Assembly: GCA_963836015.1 (NCBI GenBank)
Contig: CAWIIF010000002.1
Location: 310,001 to 374,000 of the forward strand
Direction: 5' to 3'
Length of the DNA stretch: 64,000 nt
Source of the DNA: CAWCDJ01 sp963836015
Lineage (GTDB): Bacteria; Acidobacteriota; Terriglobia; Bryobacterales; Bryobacteraceae
A program made the translations under genes and the position numbers. The notes below the pieces were generated by a model. It saw only the letters and a list, made by a program, of their open reading frames with translations. It did no database searches and had not been told where the DNA came from. The first letter of the stretch is position 1. Each line of letters begins with the position of its first letter. Positions 8,680-17,951 of the stretch are shown piece after piece.

Positions 8680-9795
8680 ATGGCTCTTTTTGACGCGGTG
8701 TTCGAAGGCGGCGGCGCCAAAGGTGTCGCCTTCGTGGGTGCACTGGAGGTGCTCAGGGACAAGGGTCACAAGATCCGCCGGTACGTGGGGACCTCGGCGG
8801 GTGCCATCACCGCGACGCTGCTCGCGGCCGGCTATGACACGGCCGACATGATGCAGGCAGTCATGGAGAAGCAGGCCGACGGCACGCCCCGCTTCAGCAG
8901 CTTCATGGACATTCCGCAGGCGGTCGATTTCTCGGAGGCGGTGCGCGAGCAGAGCATTACCGCACAGGTGTTTCGCGAAGTGGACCTGCCGTTTGTTCCG
9001 ACCGCGTTTGAAAGCCACATCGACACCGTGCTCCTCGACCGGCTCCTGCACAACTCCCTGTATGCACGTATGTTCTCGTTCACCGAGTGCGGCGGCTTTT
9101 ATTCGGGGCGGACCTTCCTGGGATGGATTCGCGAGAAACTCGCTACCAGGGGCATCGAACCCGGCGACACGCTCGAGACTTTCGCCCAGAAGACCGGCTC
9201 CGACCTCTCGGTGGTTGCCTCCGACACCAGCGATATGGAAATGCTGGTGCTGAACCACCGGACGGCTCCCGGAGTTCCGGTGGCCAACGCCGTGCGGATG
9301 TCGATGAGTATCCCGTTCGTGTGGCAGGAAGTGAACTGGCAGGAGGCCTGGGGGCCTTACATGGGCCGCGTTAAGACCGGCAACACGATTGTGGACGGAG
9401 GCGTGCTGTCGAACTTTCCGATCCGCCTGATCGCGTGCATGGACGATGAAGTGCGCGCGATCATGGGGGACACCGACCCCAATGCGGCGGGCAACCTCGG
9501 CTTGATGATCGACGAAACCCTGCCAGTGCCCGGCGCCCCGTCCACCACCCAGACGCCGCTGCCGATCACCCGCTTGCGCGTCATGAAAAGGGTATCGCGC
9601 CTGGTCGATACCATGACCGGCGCGGCCGATAACGAGATGATCCACCGCTATGCAAACGACATCTGCCGCCTGCCGGCCAAGGGCTACGGCACCCTGGAGT
9701 TCGGCATGGCGGGCGACCGGCTGGATAAGTTCGTGGGAGCCGCCCGCGCCGCCATGGAAGTCCATCTGGGCAAGGCCGCCGCTGCCGGAGGGTAG
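8680..9795 (+). CDS. Patatin-like phospholipase
   Basis: Patatin-family enzymes hydrolyse acyl esters of phospholipids with a Ser-Asp dyad. All hallmarks are visible: the oxyanion glycines FEGGGAKGVAFVGAL at about residues 8-22, the nucleophile elbow GTSAGAIT at about 37-44, and the catalytic Asp in VDGGVLSNFP at about 239-248. The protein has 371 residues and no signal peptide, so it is probably cytoplasmic or delivered by another route. The ATG is preceded by a strong AGGAG Shine-Dalgarno with normal spacing. The gene is 17 bp downstream of the GH31-like gene on the same strand and convergent with the receptor gene that follows. Confidence 0.92.
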   Translation: MALFDAVFEGGGAKGVAFVGALEVLRDKGHKIRRYVGTSAGAITATLLAAGYDTADMMQAVMEKQADGTPRFSSFMDIPQAVDFSEAVREQSITAQVFREVDLPFVPTAFESHIDTVLLDRLLHNSLYARMFSFTECGGFYSGRTFLGWIREKLATRGIEPGDTLETFAQKTGSDLSVVASDTSDMEMLVLNHRTAPGVPVANAVRMSMSIPFVWQEVNWQEAWGPYMGRVKTGNTIVDGGVLSNFPIRLIACMDDEVRAIMGDTDPNAAGNLGLMIDETLPVPGAPSTTQTPLPITRLRVMKRVSRLVDTMTGAADNEMIHRYANDICRLPAKGYGTLEFGMAGDRLDKFVGAARAAMEVHLGKAAAAGG

Positions 9796-9817
9796 CAGCG
9801 GCGGCTTCCTGCGGAGG

Positions 9818-9856
9818 CTAAAACACGTACTTCAGTGTTAACTGCAGCCGGCTCGG
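9818..9856 (-). pseudogene. 3'-end remnant of a second TonB-dependent receptor
   Basis: Read on the minus strand, this stretch encodes SRLQLTLKYVF followed by a TAG stop. It sits 45 bp from the same position of the intact receptor, whose C-terminus is RRLQLALKYVF-TAA. Most codon differences are synonymous, so it looks like the tail of a diverged paralogue rather than a fresh duplication. This C-terminal motif is typical of Oar-like receptors, which end in a last outer-membrane strand with a terminal Phe. No further upstream receptor sequence remains beyond these codons. Confidence 0.6.
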
Positions 9857-9862
9857 TCGAGG

Positions 9863-12800
9863 TTAGAACACATACTTCAACGCGAGCTGCAAGCGGCGTG
9901 CGTAATTGCTGACGGTGGAAGCGCTGATCTGTCCGAAGCCGGTATCGAGCGCGGTCTGCCCGGTGGTGGCCGACATATTCGGATTCGGGAAGAACGGATG
10001 GTTCGCGGCGTTTAGCGCTTCGGCGCGGAACTCGATGCTCTTTCCTTCGGTAATCCGCGTGGTCTTGATCACCGCGAGATCGACGTTGTTCATGCGCGGT
10101 CCACGGATCTGGGAGAACCGCAACGGCCAGGTGCGGAGCTGGTTGCTGAGCAGTTGCCGGGAGGACGCGGTTTCGAAATTGGCCACGTTGAACCAATGTT
10201 CGGGGCCCCGCTGGTCGAGGGGCAGGAGAATGTTCGCCGGATTGCCGTAATAGATGACGTTGCCCCACGGCAGGGCGAACCCGCTCTGCAGGCCCCAAAT
10301 GCCGGAGATCTCCCAACCGCCCACGAGCCGGTCTACGAGGCCATGCGAGTTGGAGAGCAGCGCGCGGTTCTTGCCGAACGGCAGGGACCAGATGCTGCTG
10401 ATGTTGAAGCGATGCGGCGCGTCGAGGTCCGAGATTTCACGAACCGGCGCGGGGTCGGAGGGGTTCAGCAGGTTCACAGCCTGCCGCGTTTTCGAGAAGG
10501 TGTAACTGCCGATGACTGTGTAGCCCTTGGCGAAGCGCTTGGTGGCCGTGAGCTGCAGGCTGTGGTACCAGGAGTAGCCGGTGTTCTCCGTGGTGTTGAG
10601 CGCGTTCGATCCGAACGCCACATAAGGCGAGAGCAGCGTCTGACGCGAGGTGTTCGTGCCGGTATAAATCCCCTGCGTGTTTCCCGGCGCCAGTCCGTAC
10701 AGCGGGTTCGAGATGCTCGCGCTGAGATAGTTGTTCCACGTGTCGTCGCGTATGGGTGAGGTGCTCAGGTACTGCCGAGGCAGCGTATTGATGTTGCGGG
10801 TGACCTCGATGTGGTTGGTCTTGCTGCCCACGTAAGCGGTCTCGAGGACGAAGTTTTTGAACTGGTGCTGCAGGCTGGCTTCCCATCGCATGGTGAGGGG
10901 AACCTTCGGGTACTGGTTGAAGAAGGTGAAACCCTGCCCGAGGTAGGTCTGGTAGCCGGCGGCGGCTCCCACGGGCTCGGTGATGCCGTTGGGGAAGGGG
11001 TTGGCCAGCGTGGTGAGGAAATGAAGGCCGCTATCGGTGGTGAGCACCATGTTCGTGGTCTGCGTAAAGCCGTTCTGCTGCACGTCTCCGCGGCGCTGAC
11101 CCAGGAAGCCGGCGAACATGCCGAATCCGCCACGAAAAACGGTCGAGTTATCAAGCTGGTAGGCCAGCCCGAAACGCGGCATGACGACGTTTTTGGGGGT
11201 GTGATACAAGCCGCCGCCGTTGCCGTTCAGGCCCTCGAAAGTCATTCCGCCATCGAGAGCGAAGGCGCTGGGCGAAAGCTCGGGGAATCCACCCGAAATC
11301 TTGGGATAGATGCTGGCATAGGCCGCTTGTGCCGCCGCAGAGATGGGCTGGACGTAGGTGTTCTCGAAGCCCAGGGTGCTGCGGTTGAAGCGCTCGTGCA
11401 GGGGGGTCTCAAACTCATAGCGCACGCCCATATTGAGGGTGAGCTTGGGTGTGACCTTCCAGTCATCCTGCACAAAGAACCCCCAGTTTCCGGACTGCTC
11501 GATGTAATTCGCCTGGCGGGTGATACTGCCCGAATCCGGCAGGCCCAGCAGCAACTCCGCCACAGACTGCCCAATGCTCCCCGGAGAGGCGGCCGAGTTG
11601 TCCAGCGGGCCGCGCACCCAGGTAGATCCAAACGTGAACTGGCCGGACTGCTGGTTGCTGAAAAATCGGTCGCCCTGCTGATAAACCCGGTATTCGACCC
11701 CGGTTCTTATCGAATGCGCACCTGCGGCTTTCGACAGGGTGGAGGAAACCGTGTGGTTCACGGTGGGCCGGCTCTCGTTGGTCTGGCCGTTGCTGATATA
11801 CCCGGTGAGGTTGATCCGGGGGAAGCGCGCCTGGTAGGCGCCCACCTGATTGACGAACTGCGACGAGAAACCCAGCTTGGACAGATCGAAGCCGATGGCT
11901 TCGTCAGGGGCGTCCGTGCCGCGGATGAACCGGTTGTAGCTGTAACGCGTATCCAGGATAAGGGTCGGCGTCAAGGTGAACAGGTGGTCGATCATCGCGG
12001 TCTTCGAGTAGAACCAGAAGTGGGTGCCCACGAACGGATTGGCGAAATACTGGTTGTACAGGCTGTTCCGGGTATAGGTGCTGTAACGGACGAAGAGCCG
12101 CTGTTTTTCACCGATGTTCTGGTCGACGCGGGCAGTGAGGTTGTAGTACTTGGCCTTCTCGGTAACGCTCGCGTCGCGATAGTTGCCGAGGCCCGCGACG
12201 TCGCCCTGGCTCTTCTCCGTGCTCGGATAATAGCCCAGGATGGCGGCACCAACCGGGTCGAAACGGGTGGCGGGGATCTTGTTCCCGGGGAAGGGAGTCT
12301 CGGTGTATCGCCCGCTGACCGGGCCGGTGCGTGTGGCCGGGTCGTAGATGGCGTAGGAGGAGCCGGCACCGAGCAGGGCGGAGAAGTCTCCGGCGCGCTC
12401 TGCAGGGGTCGGCACTGTGTTGGTGGTGTCGTCGTGGCGCGGCCGTGAATCGTGGATGCCCTCGTAACCGAACAGGAAGAAGGTTTTGTTCTTCCCGTGA
12501 TAGACGTGCGGGATGTAGACGGGGCCGCTGAAGGAACCGCCCCAGGTATTGAAGAGGAAGTTCGGGCGCGGCACGTAAGGGATGGCCTTGTTGTTGAAGA
12601 AATCGTTGGCCCAGAAGTCGGGACGCTGGAAAGAATACCGGGCGTCGCCGTGGAACTGATTGGTGCCGCTCTTAATGCTGATATTGGTCACGCCGCCCTG
12701 CGTCTGGCCGAACTGGGCGTCAAAAGTGGCGGTCTGGACTTTGAATTCCTGGACTATGTCGGTGGGCGGCACATACGAAGCAGTAACCTGCAGGGGGTTA

Positions 12801-13411
12801 GCCCGGGAAGTGGTGGGTGCGCCATCAATGGTAATGTCGTTCAATAGGCCGCTGATTCCGCCCATGGAAAAGTTGACGATGTGGGTCGGCTCGAACGGGC
12901 GATCGAGGCGGATGCTGCCGTTATAGGTCACACCCGCGGAGAGTCCGATGAGCAGAAACGGGTTGCCGTAGGATACCGGGAGGCTGGAAACCCGCTTGGA
13001 ATCGACCACGGTCCCCATGGAGGCGGACTCGGTATTCATCAGCGGCGCTTCGGCCGTAACCGTGACACTCAGTTCCGAGGAGCCGACCTCGAGTGCCACG
13101 TTGATCTCCAAACGGTCGGCGACCCGCACTTCGACACCGTCGCGAACGACCTTCTTAAACCCGGGTGCGGTGACCTCGACCTGGTAGATGCCGGGCGTCA
13201 GGAACGCGGCGTGGTAATAGCCATCCTGCCCGGTCTGCTGCTGCACCTTGGCGCCGATGGCGGCGTTAGTGACGAGCACGGTGGCACCGGGAATGACCGC
13301 TCCCGATGGATCGGTAATTCTGCCGGTGATCGTGCCCCGAGTGTCCTGCGCCCAAATGGCTCCGCCCAACAAGGCCAGCAGCGCAATGAGCGATGAAACG
13401 CGACGTGACAT
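9863..13411 (-). CDS. Oar-like TonB-dependent outer-membrane receptor with carboxypeptidase-regulatory domain
   Basis: This 1182-residue outer-membrane protein has a signal peptide (MSRRVSSLIALLALLGGAIWAQ). A carboxypeptidase-regulatory-like Ig fold follows (GTITGRITDPSGAVIPGATV, DGYYHAAFLTPGIYQVEVTA), then a plug-like segment (LPVSYGNPFLLIGLSAGV, DITIDGAPTTSRANP) and a long 22-strand-type barrel ending in ALKYVF with a terminal Phe. Such receptors are abundant in Acidobacteria and probably import oligosaccharides or peptides; the substrate here is unknown. I chose the ATG at 13411 because AAGGAG lies 7 nt upstream; the longer frame from 13600 adds 63 unlikely residues. The gene is divergent from a membrane-anchored winged-helix protein, a common pairing. 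Confidence 0.9.
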   Translation of the reverse strand: MSRRVSSLIALLALLGGAIWAQDTRGTITGRITDPSGAVIPGATVLVTNAAIGAKVQQQTGQDGYYHAAFLTPGIYQVEVTAPGFKKVVRDGVEVRVADRLEINVALEVGSSELSVTVTAEAPLMNTESASMGTVVDSKRVSSLPVSYGNPFLLIGLSAGVTYNGSIRLDRPFEPTHIVNFSMGGISGLLNDITIDGAPTTSRANPLQVTASYVPPTDIVQEFKVQTATFDAQFGQTQGGVTNISIKSGTNQFHGDARYSFQRPDFWANDFFNNKAIPYVPRPNFLFNTWGGSFSGPVYIPHVYHGKNKTFFLFGYEGIHDSRPRHDDTTNTVPTPAERAGDFSALLGAGSSYAIYDPATRTGPVSGRYTETPFPGNKIPATRFDPVGAAILGYYPSTEKSQGDVAGLGNYRDASVTEKAKYYNLTARVDQNIGEKQRLFVRYSTYTRNSLYNQYFANPFVGTHFWFYSKTAMIDHLFTLTPTLILDTRYSYNRFIRGTDAPDEAIGFDLSKLGFSSQFVNQVGAYQARFPRINLTGYISNGQTNESRPTVNHTVSSTLSKAAGAHSIRTGVEYRVYQQGDRFFSNQQSGQFTFGSTWVRGPLDNSAASPGSIGQSVAELLLGLPDSGSITRQANYIEQSGNWGFFVQDDWKVTPKLTLNMGVRYEFETPLHERFNRSTLGFENTYVQPISAAAQAAYASIYPKISGGFPELSPSAFALDGGMTFEGLNGNGGGLYHTPKNVVMPRFGLAYQLDNSTVFRGGFGMFAGFLGQRRGDVQQNGFTQTTNMVLTTDSGLHFLTTLANPFPNGITEPVGAAAGYQTYLGQGFTFFNQYPKVPLTMRWEASLQHQFKNFVLETAYVGSKTNHIEVTRNINTLPRQYLSTSPIRDDTWNNYLSASISNPLYGLAPGNTQGIYTGTNTSRQTLLSPYVAFGSNALNTTENTGYSWYHSLQLTATKRFAKGYTVIGSYTFSKTRQAVNLLNPSDPAPVREISDLDAPHRFNISSIWSLPFGKNRALLSNSHGLVDRLVGGWEISGIWGLQSGFALPWGNVIYYGNPANILLPLDQRGPEHWFNVANFETASSRQLLSNQLRTWPLRFSQIRGPRMNNVDLAVIKTTRITEGKSIEFRAEALNAANHPFFPNPNMSATTGQTALDTGFGQISASTVSNYARRLQLALKYVF

Positions 13412-13733
13412 TATCTGCTCCTTCATCTCCGGCCGGCAGTGTGATTTGCCGGCGGATCCAAAACTCACCTCAGTAAGAAGAGCGCGTCGGCTCCGGCAAG
13501 CGCGAGAAAGAACACCCCACGGCACCGGAGCATCCGCGTGCCATCTCACCATCTCGTTGCCAGGTCCCTGCGCGCATTGCGCATCGGCGACCGGGCACAA
13601 AAAGTCTCCCCATTGGCAATTGCTGGACAGAGTATAACTGCATAGCGGCCTCTTGGTATATGTGAAGCGGTTAGCCGTGCGCCGCCAAGCGGTGAGTAAC
13701 CCGGTTATAAACGGTGTTAATATACTGATTCAA
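13412..13733. promoter_or_regulatory. Divergent intergenic region between receptor and regulator genes
   Basis: This 322-bp gap holds the promoters of both neighbours. On the minus strand TATACT at 13636-13631 could be the receptor -10 box, which would leave a 5' leader of about 215 nt. On the plus strand TATACT at 13721-13726 is followed only 7 nt later by the ATG at 13734, so that transcript would be nearly leaderless. Neither has a good -35 hexamer at 17 bp. The AT-rich part is confined to about 13600-13733. I see no terminator or small gene here. Confidence 0.4.
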
Positions 13734-14990
13734 ATGGTAGTCGAGCCCGCAGAAGTTCGCGCCCAGGTAGAGCGGCTGATTCGCAGCAAGACCTTTGAGG
13801 CCTCCGAAGTTCACCGTCACCTGCTTCAGTACCTCGCGGAGAAGGCCATCCAGGGTGATGCCGACCGGCTCAAGGAGTATACAATCGGCCTGGAAGCGTT
13901 CGGCAAGCCCGACTCTTACGATCCGCGCCGCGACTCGATCGTGCGGCTGCAGGTGGGCCGGTTGAGACAGAAACTGACGACCTACTACCAGGCCGAAGCC
14001 TCACCGGGCGAGCTGTGCATCAGCCTGCCGAAGGGCGGGTTCAAGCTCTCCGTCCAGGAAATGGAGAGACGCAGCGCGGAACAAGCCGCCCGGCTGCAAC
14101 GCCGGAGGATGCAGATCCTGGCCGTTACGCTGGGCCTGGTGTTCGTTTGGGCGACGGCGTCCACCACGCTTTGGCTCTCAAACCGCCACAACGCGGCGGC
14201 GGGTAGTCGGTGGACTCCGGAATTGGACGCGCTGTGGGAGCCCATCCTCTCAAGCCACCGGTCGCTGGTGCTGTGCCTGGGAGCGCCCCTGTTTGTGCGA
14301 GTTCCGGATTTCGGTTTCTTCCGCGATCCTCGAACGAACGACTGGGATGAAATCGGCCGGTCGGAGCGTATCGCGGAACTTCGGAAGTCCCGTCCGGAGG
14401 CCGAGATCGGCCCATCGTACTCTTTTACGGGCGCGGGCGAGGCTACCGCCGGGGTCCTGTTGGCCGGACTGCTCTCTTCGCGGAAAGGCGATCTGCTGGT
14501 CACGCGGAGCAACCTGCTCTCCTGGCAGCAGATTTCCGATCACGACGTCATTTTTGTGGGGCCTCCCAAGTTCAACCGGCAGTTGCAGACCGCCGCTCTC
14601 AAGCAGGATATCGTCGTGGAGGCCAACGGCATTCGTAACCTGAGGCCACACCCGGGCGAGCCGGCGTACCTGGAAGATCGTATCGTTTCGGGCAAGGTCT
14701 CGGAAGGCGAAACGCACGTCCTGATCAGCCGGATTCCCGGCATCTCGGGCGTCGGCGAGCTCCTGATCATCTCCGGCAATGCTTCGCCGGACACGTTGGC
14801 CGGCGCCGAATGGCTGACCCAGCCCTGGCGCGCCCGCCAACTGGTGCAGTGGCTGCGCATGCCCTCGGGTGGACTACCGGCGTATTTCCAGGTGGTCATC
14901 AAGGTGGCGTTTGAGCAAGGGATTCCCGTGTCGAGTTCTTACGTGTTCCACCACGTGGTGGGAGGCGCAGGAACCCCCCGCACACAGTGA
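13734..14990 (+). CDS. Membrane-anchored winged-helix-type regulator-like protein
   Basis: Residues 1-115 form a compact charged domain. Its core (KEYTIGLEAFGKPDSYDPRR, then DSIVRLQVGRLRQKLTTYY and ISLPKGGFKL) resembles the winged-helix-like N-terminus found in many Acidobacterial membrane-bound regulators. One transmembrane helix follows (about 126-148, LAVTLGLVFVWATASTTLWL), then about 270 extracytoplasmic residues with an alpha/beta look (SLVLCLGAPLFVRVPDFGFF, DVIFVGPPKFNRQLQ). I infer transmembrane signalling to DNA, perhaps controlling the divergent receptor; direct DNA binding is unproven. The ATG at 13734 was preferred because the longer frame from 13653 begins with non-conserved sequence. 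The product has 418 residues. Confidence 0.7.
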   Translation: MVVEPAEVRAQVERLIRSKTFEASEVHRHLLQYLAEKAIQGDADRLKEYTIGLEAFGKPDSYDPRRDSIVRLQVGRLRQKLTTYYQAEASPGELCISLPKGGFKLSVQEMERRSAEQAARLQRRRMQILAVTLGLVFVWATASTTLWLSNRHNAAAGSRWTPELDALWEPILSSHRSLVLCLGAPLFVRVPDFGFFRDPRTNDWDEIGRSERIAELRKSRPEAEIGPSYSFTGAGEATAGVLLAGLLSSRKGDLLVTRSNLLSWQQISDHDVIFVGPPKFNRQLQTAALKQDIVVEANGIRNLRPHPGEPAYLEDRIVSGKVSEGETHVLISRIPGISGVGELLIISGNASPDTLAGAEWLTQPWRARQLVQWLRMPSGGLPAYFQVVIKVAFEQGIPVSSSYVFHHVVGGAGTPRTQ

Positions 14991-15177
14991 GGGTGTCCGC
15001 GGCCTCGCAAGGAGATCGCCGGAAGCTTCGCTTGCTGCATGATGTCAGCCGGAATCTTGTAGAAGGCAGTTGCAGACCGCCGCGCTGAAGCAGGATGTCG
15101 TGAGGCCAGCATCTTGGCGAAGCGCCGGATCGCCTGCACGGGGAAATCGGGAAAGAAGTCCGGGTAGCTGACCGCCC
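14991..15177. pseudogene. Degraded region containing a remnant of a regulator paralogue
   Basis: No intact gene is visible in this gap. Bases 15065-15109 closely match 14579-14625 inside the upstream regulator gene and translate as RQLQTAALKQDVV against RQLQTAALKQDIVV in that gene. Differences include two synonymous third-position changes, so the fragment probably derives from a diverged paralogue that has since decayed. The match ends at GAGGCCA; nothing recognisable continues on either side. The remainder of the gap has no promoter or terminator I can support. Confidence 0.55.
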
Positions 15178-16809
15178 TTAGTCGATCGCCGGTCCGAAAT
15201 AGCCTTGCGCCAGCGCCGGCTCGGTCTCGAGCGCCTTGCTCCAGCAATCGCGGGCTTCGGCCGAACGGCCCGCCGCTTCGAGCAGCCGGCCCAGGTTGAG
15301 CAGCGCCTCGGCCATGTCAGGCTGCAACGCCAGGGCTTCGTTGTACAGATTCATGGCGCGATCCGCCTGCCCGCCTTTCTCGTACATGAGCCCGGCGTTG
15401 TAGAGGATCTCGGGCGACCGCTCGCCGAGGTCGATCAACCGCGCGTGATACTCCAGGGCAGTCTCGTAGTCGGACGCCTGAATCGCCAGCGAGGCCATCC
15501 CGCGGAGCGCCTCCACCGACTTCGAGTCCGACTCCAGAATCTTCTCGTAGAGCCGGCCGGCGCGATCGCGGTCGCCCAGCCCGCTGTAGGCCAGGGCCAG
15601 GTTGGCCTGTGCTTCCGGCCAGTTCGGGCGATACTTCAGGCAGCCTTCGAAGGCTTCGAGCGCGCCGCGGAAGTCCTGCCGCTGCAGGCGCAGGTAGCCC
15701 AGCCGGAAGCGCGCTTCTTCCTCCTTCGGAGCCTTTTCGAGAAGCGATTTGTACCAGCGCTCGGCTTCCTCGGCCTGGCCGCTCTGCTCGAGCAGCAGGG
15801 CCACGTTCCAAAGCGGCGCCAGCGCGGAATTATCGGCCTGCATGGCCTTGTCATAAGCCGCCCGAGCGCCCAGAACGTCGCCGCGGTGCTCGCGCACGAT
15901 TCCCAGGTTGGTCAGCGTTTCACACGAGCGCGGCCGGACTTTGAGCGCTTCTTCGTAAGCCTCTTCCGCCTGTTCCCAGCGGCCCGATTTCTGGTGCGCC
16001 AGCCCCAGGTTGAACCAGCCTTCGAAATGCGCCGGCACCGCCGATACCAGCAGCGTGCAGAACTTGGCGGTAAGGGCGTGCTCGCCGGCGGCCGAAGCCC
16101 ACGCCGCCAGGCCCTCCAGCGCTACCGTCGAATCCGGACGGAGTTCCAGCAGCCGCTCGGAGTACTCCCGCACCATGTCGAAATCCTCTTTCGACATCCC
16201 GATCAGAACCAGGTTCGAAAGCGATTCCTCCGATTCGGGGTTGCGTTCGAGTATGCGCTCGTAGATCTCGGCCGCTTCCTCGGAGTGTCCCAGCGATTGC
16301 AGCGCTGCCGCCTTTCCGAAAGCCGCGTCCTCGTGCGCAGGCGACAGTTCCAGGCATCGCTCAAACGCGAAGAGCGCCGATTTCGGGTCCTCCTGCCGCA
16401 GGTGGCAGACGCCCAGCCCGAGGTGCGCGTCCAGGTTCTTGGGATCGAGCGTGGAAGCGCGGTGGAAGGCCTGGGCCGCGTCTTCCCACGTGCTCAACCG
16501 CTCAAGGCAGACAGCCAGGTTGAACCACCCCATCGCATACTGCGGCTTCAATTGGGTCAACGTGCGGTAGGCCTTCGCCGACTCGCGGTAGTCCCCGATC
16601 TCGAAGAGGATGTGAGCCATGGCCCGGTAGATCTCGGGGGTGGCCTCCTGGGCGGCCACGGCGCGCTGCAACTGCTTCAACGCTTCGTCGCGCTTTCCCG
16701 ACAAGTGCATGGCGACGGCGCGTGCCAGATACCCGGATCCTTTATTAGTCGTGTCCGGATCCGGATTCCGTACCGCCTGCAAGGGGGTTCTCATTGCTGT
16801 AGTGCTCAT
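15178..16809 (-). CDS. Tetratricopeptide-repeat protein
   Basis: Almost the entire 543-residue chain is built from about 14 consecutive 34-residue TPR units. Typical examples are AMGWFNLAVCLERLSTWEDA, FEGWFNLGLAHQKSGRWEQA and EILYNAGLMYEKGGQADRAM, each with the W/L-G-A-P pattern of helix A and B positions. There is no signal peptide or transmembrane segment, so it is predicted to be a cytoplasmic scaffold for protein-protein contacts. Its start overlaps the stop of the upstream zinc-ribbon-like gene by 4 nt (ATGA), so the two products are probably made in a fixed ratio and may interact. The specific partner cannot be read from the sequence. Confidence 0.88.
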   Translation of the reverse strand: MSTTAMRTPLQAVRNPDPDTTNKGSGYLARAVAMHLSGKRDEALKQLQRAVAAQEATPEIYRAMAHILFEIGDYRESAKAYRTLTQLKPQYAMGWFNLAVCLERLSTWEDAAQAFHRASTLDPKNLDAHLGLGVCHLRQEDPKSALFAFERCLELSPAHEDAAFGKAAALQSLGHSEEAAEIYERILERNPESEESLSNLVLIGMSKEDFDMVREYSERLLELRPDSTVALEGLAAWASAAGEHALTAKFCTLLVSAVPAHFEGWFNLGLAHQKSGRWEQAEEAYEEALKVRPRSCETLTNLGIVREHRGDVLGARAAYDKAMQADNSALAPLWNVALLLEQSGQAEEAERWYKSLLEKAPKEEEARFRLGYLRLQRQDFRGALEAFEGCLKYRPNWPEAQANLALAYSGLGDRDRAGRLYEKILESDSKSVEALRGMASLAIQASDYETALEYHARLIDLGERSPEILYNAGLMYEKGGQADRAMNLYNEALALQPDMAEALLNLGRLLEAAGRSAEARDCWSKALETEPALAQGYFGPAID

Positions 16810-17951
16810 TGGATAGAATGCTCCTCGTCCGAGTAGCCAAGAGTCATGTCGCCCGAACCGAACGGAATGCCGGAAACACGCTGTGCCGGCTTGTATTGAA
16901 CAGGACCGGCCGAGAGCGCCACCAACCGGAGCGACGGGGACAACTGCGCTCCGTGGATCGTGCCGTTTCGCTCCGGAGCGTGTACGATGTCGTTATTACT
17001 GGTCCACTGCGCGTGCGATGCCCGCGCAGCGGCCGCGAAATCGATCAACGGCGTTTCGATTCGCATGGTTTCGGGAGGCGGCGCGCCGGGGTAGGAATGT
17101 GGAGCGGGCCGCCACCGGCCACCGGCTTCGATCGCGCGCCTCGGAAACAAAACCCGCATGGCCTCCGTCCCGCGCACCGGAGAGGACGGCTCCGCCGTGC
17201 AAGCATCGCTCACCAATCCGGGCCACCGCAGGGCTGGCACCGCCGGTCCGCGCCCTTCCAGCGAGCGCGTCTCCCGCGCCGGAACACGGAAGCCGACGGC
17301 GCGCGAAACCCGCAGGCGCATCCCCTCCCGCAACTGCAGGCGGACCTCCCGGAAGGCCGCCGCGGCGGCGCCGTCGGTGCGCGCCCGTAGATTCGCGACC
17401 TTGGGTGGCATCACTTTGCTGCGGACGTCCCCTCGCGGCGGGTTCTTAAGGCGCCGCGCGGCTTCCCGGACCGGCGCAGCCGCCGGAGGAAGGGCCGCCT
17501 GGGCCTGCGGAACACCGCACGATGCGTGCGCCCTGATCCGCGGCAGCGCCATGTTCTGCGCCGCGCCCGGCTGCATCGGCCCCTGTGCGCCGCGCCGCTC
17601 CGTCCGCCGGGGGCCGCCCGCCGGGCGCAGGGCGGCATAACCGGCCGCGGGGAGTCCGGGTATCAGCCGTCCTAAGCCGGTTCGTGCCGGGAGCCTGACC
17701 GCCTGGGTTGTATCCGGCATGGGCTGGAAGTATCCGCGCCAGATCATCTCGGCTACCGGAGACACGGCGATGGGCTTTGGATTTTCGCGCCGGCGCATGA
17801 GGCTGGCGACTTTGTTGGCTTCCTGAAGCCGGTCCATGCCGCGCCGCAGCCGGTACTGCGTGCGGTGCTCGCGGGAGCAGAACTCCTCGCCGCCGCCCAC
17901 GCGGATCCGGCTGAGGGGCTTCCCGCAAAGCTGGCACGCCCGTTCACTCAT
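16806..17951 (-). CDS. Protein with N-terminal zinc-ribbon-like Cys/His cluster and low-complexity body
   Basis: The N-terminus has CQLCGKPLSR followed by EEFCSREHRTQYRLRRGM, giving a C-x2-C...C-x3-H set typical of a small treble-clef or zinc-ribbon. A basic helix follows (RLRRGMDRLQEANKVASLMR). The rest of the 381 residues is Arg/Ala/Pro/Gly-rich and probably disordered, apart from a more ordered C-terminus (MRIETPLIDFAAAARAS, then GIPFGSGDMTLGYS). I do not recognise a family beyond the zinc-ribbon-like start. It is the first gene of a two-gene unit with the TPR protein and is divergent from the MPN-like/TonB gene. TATAAT at 17966-17961 lies only 9 nt upstream of the start codon, so the mRNA is probably almost leaderless. 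Confidence 0.7.
   Translation of the reverse strand: MSERACQLCGKPLSRIRVGGGEEFCSREHRTQYRLRRGMDRLQEANKVASLMRRRENPKPIAVSPVAEMIWRGYFQPMPDTTQAVRLPARTGLGRLIPGLPAAGYAALRPAGGPRRTERRGAQGPMQPGAAQNMALPRIRAHASCGVPQAQAALPPAAAPVREAARRLKNPPRGDVRSKVMPPKVANLRARTDGAAAAAFREVRLQLREGMRLRVSRAVGFRVPARETRSLEGRGPAVPALRWPGLVSDACTAEPSSPVRGTEAMRVLFPRRAIEAGGRWRPAPHSYPGAPPPETMRIETPLIDFAAAARASHAQWTSNNDIVHAPERNGTIHGAQLSPSLRLVALSAGPVQYKPAQRVSGIPFGSGDMTLGYSDEEHSIQ

Noticed and set aside
14939..15247. Minus-strand frame of 102 codons across the decayed gap
   Set aside because: It starts inside the TPR gene in a different frame, contains the regulator remnant in antisense and shows no family features.
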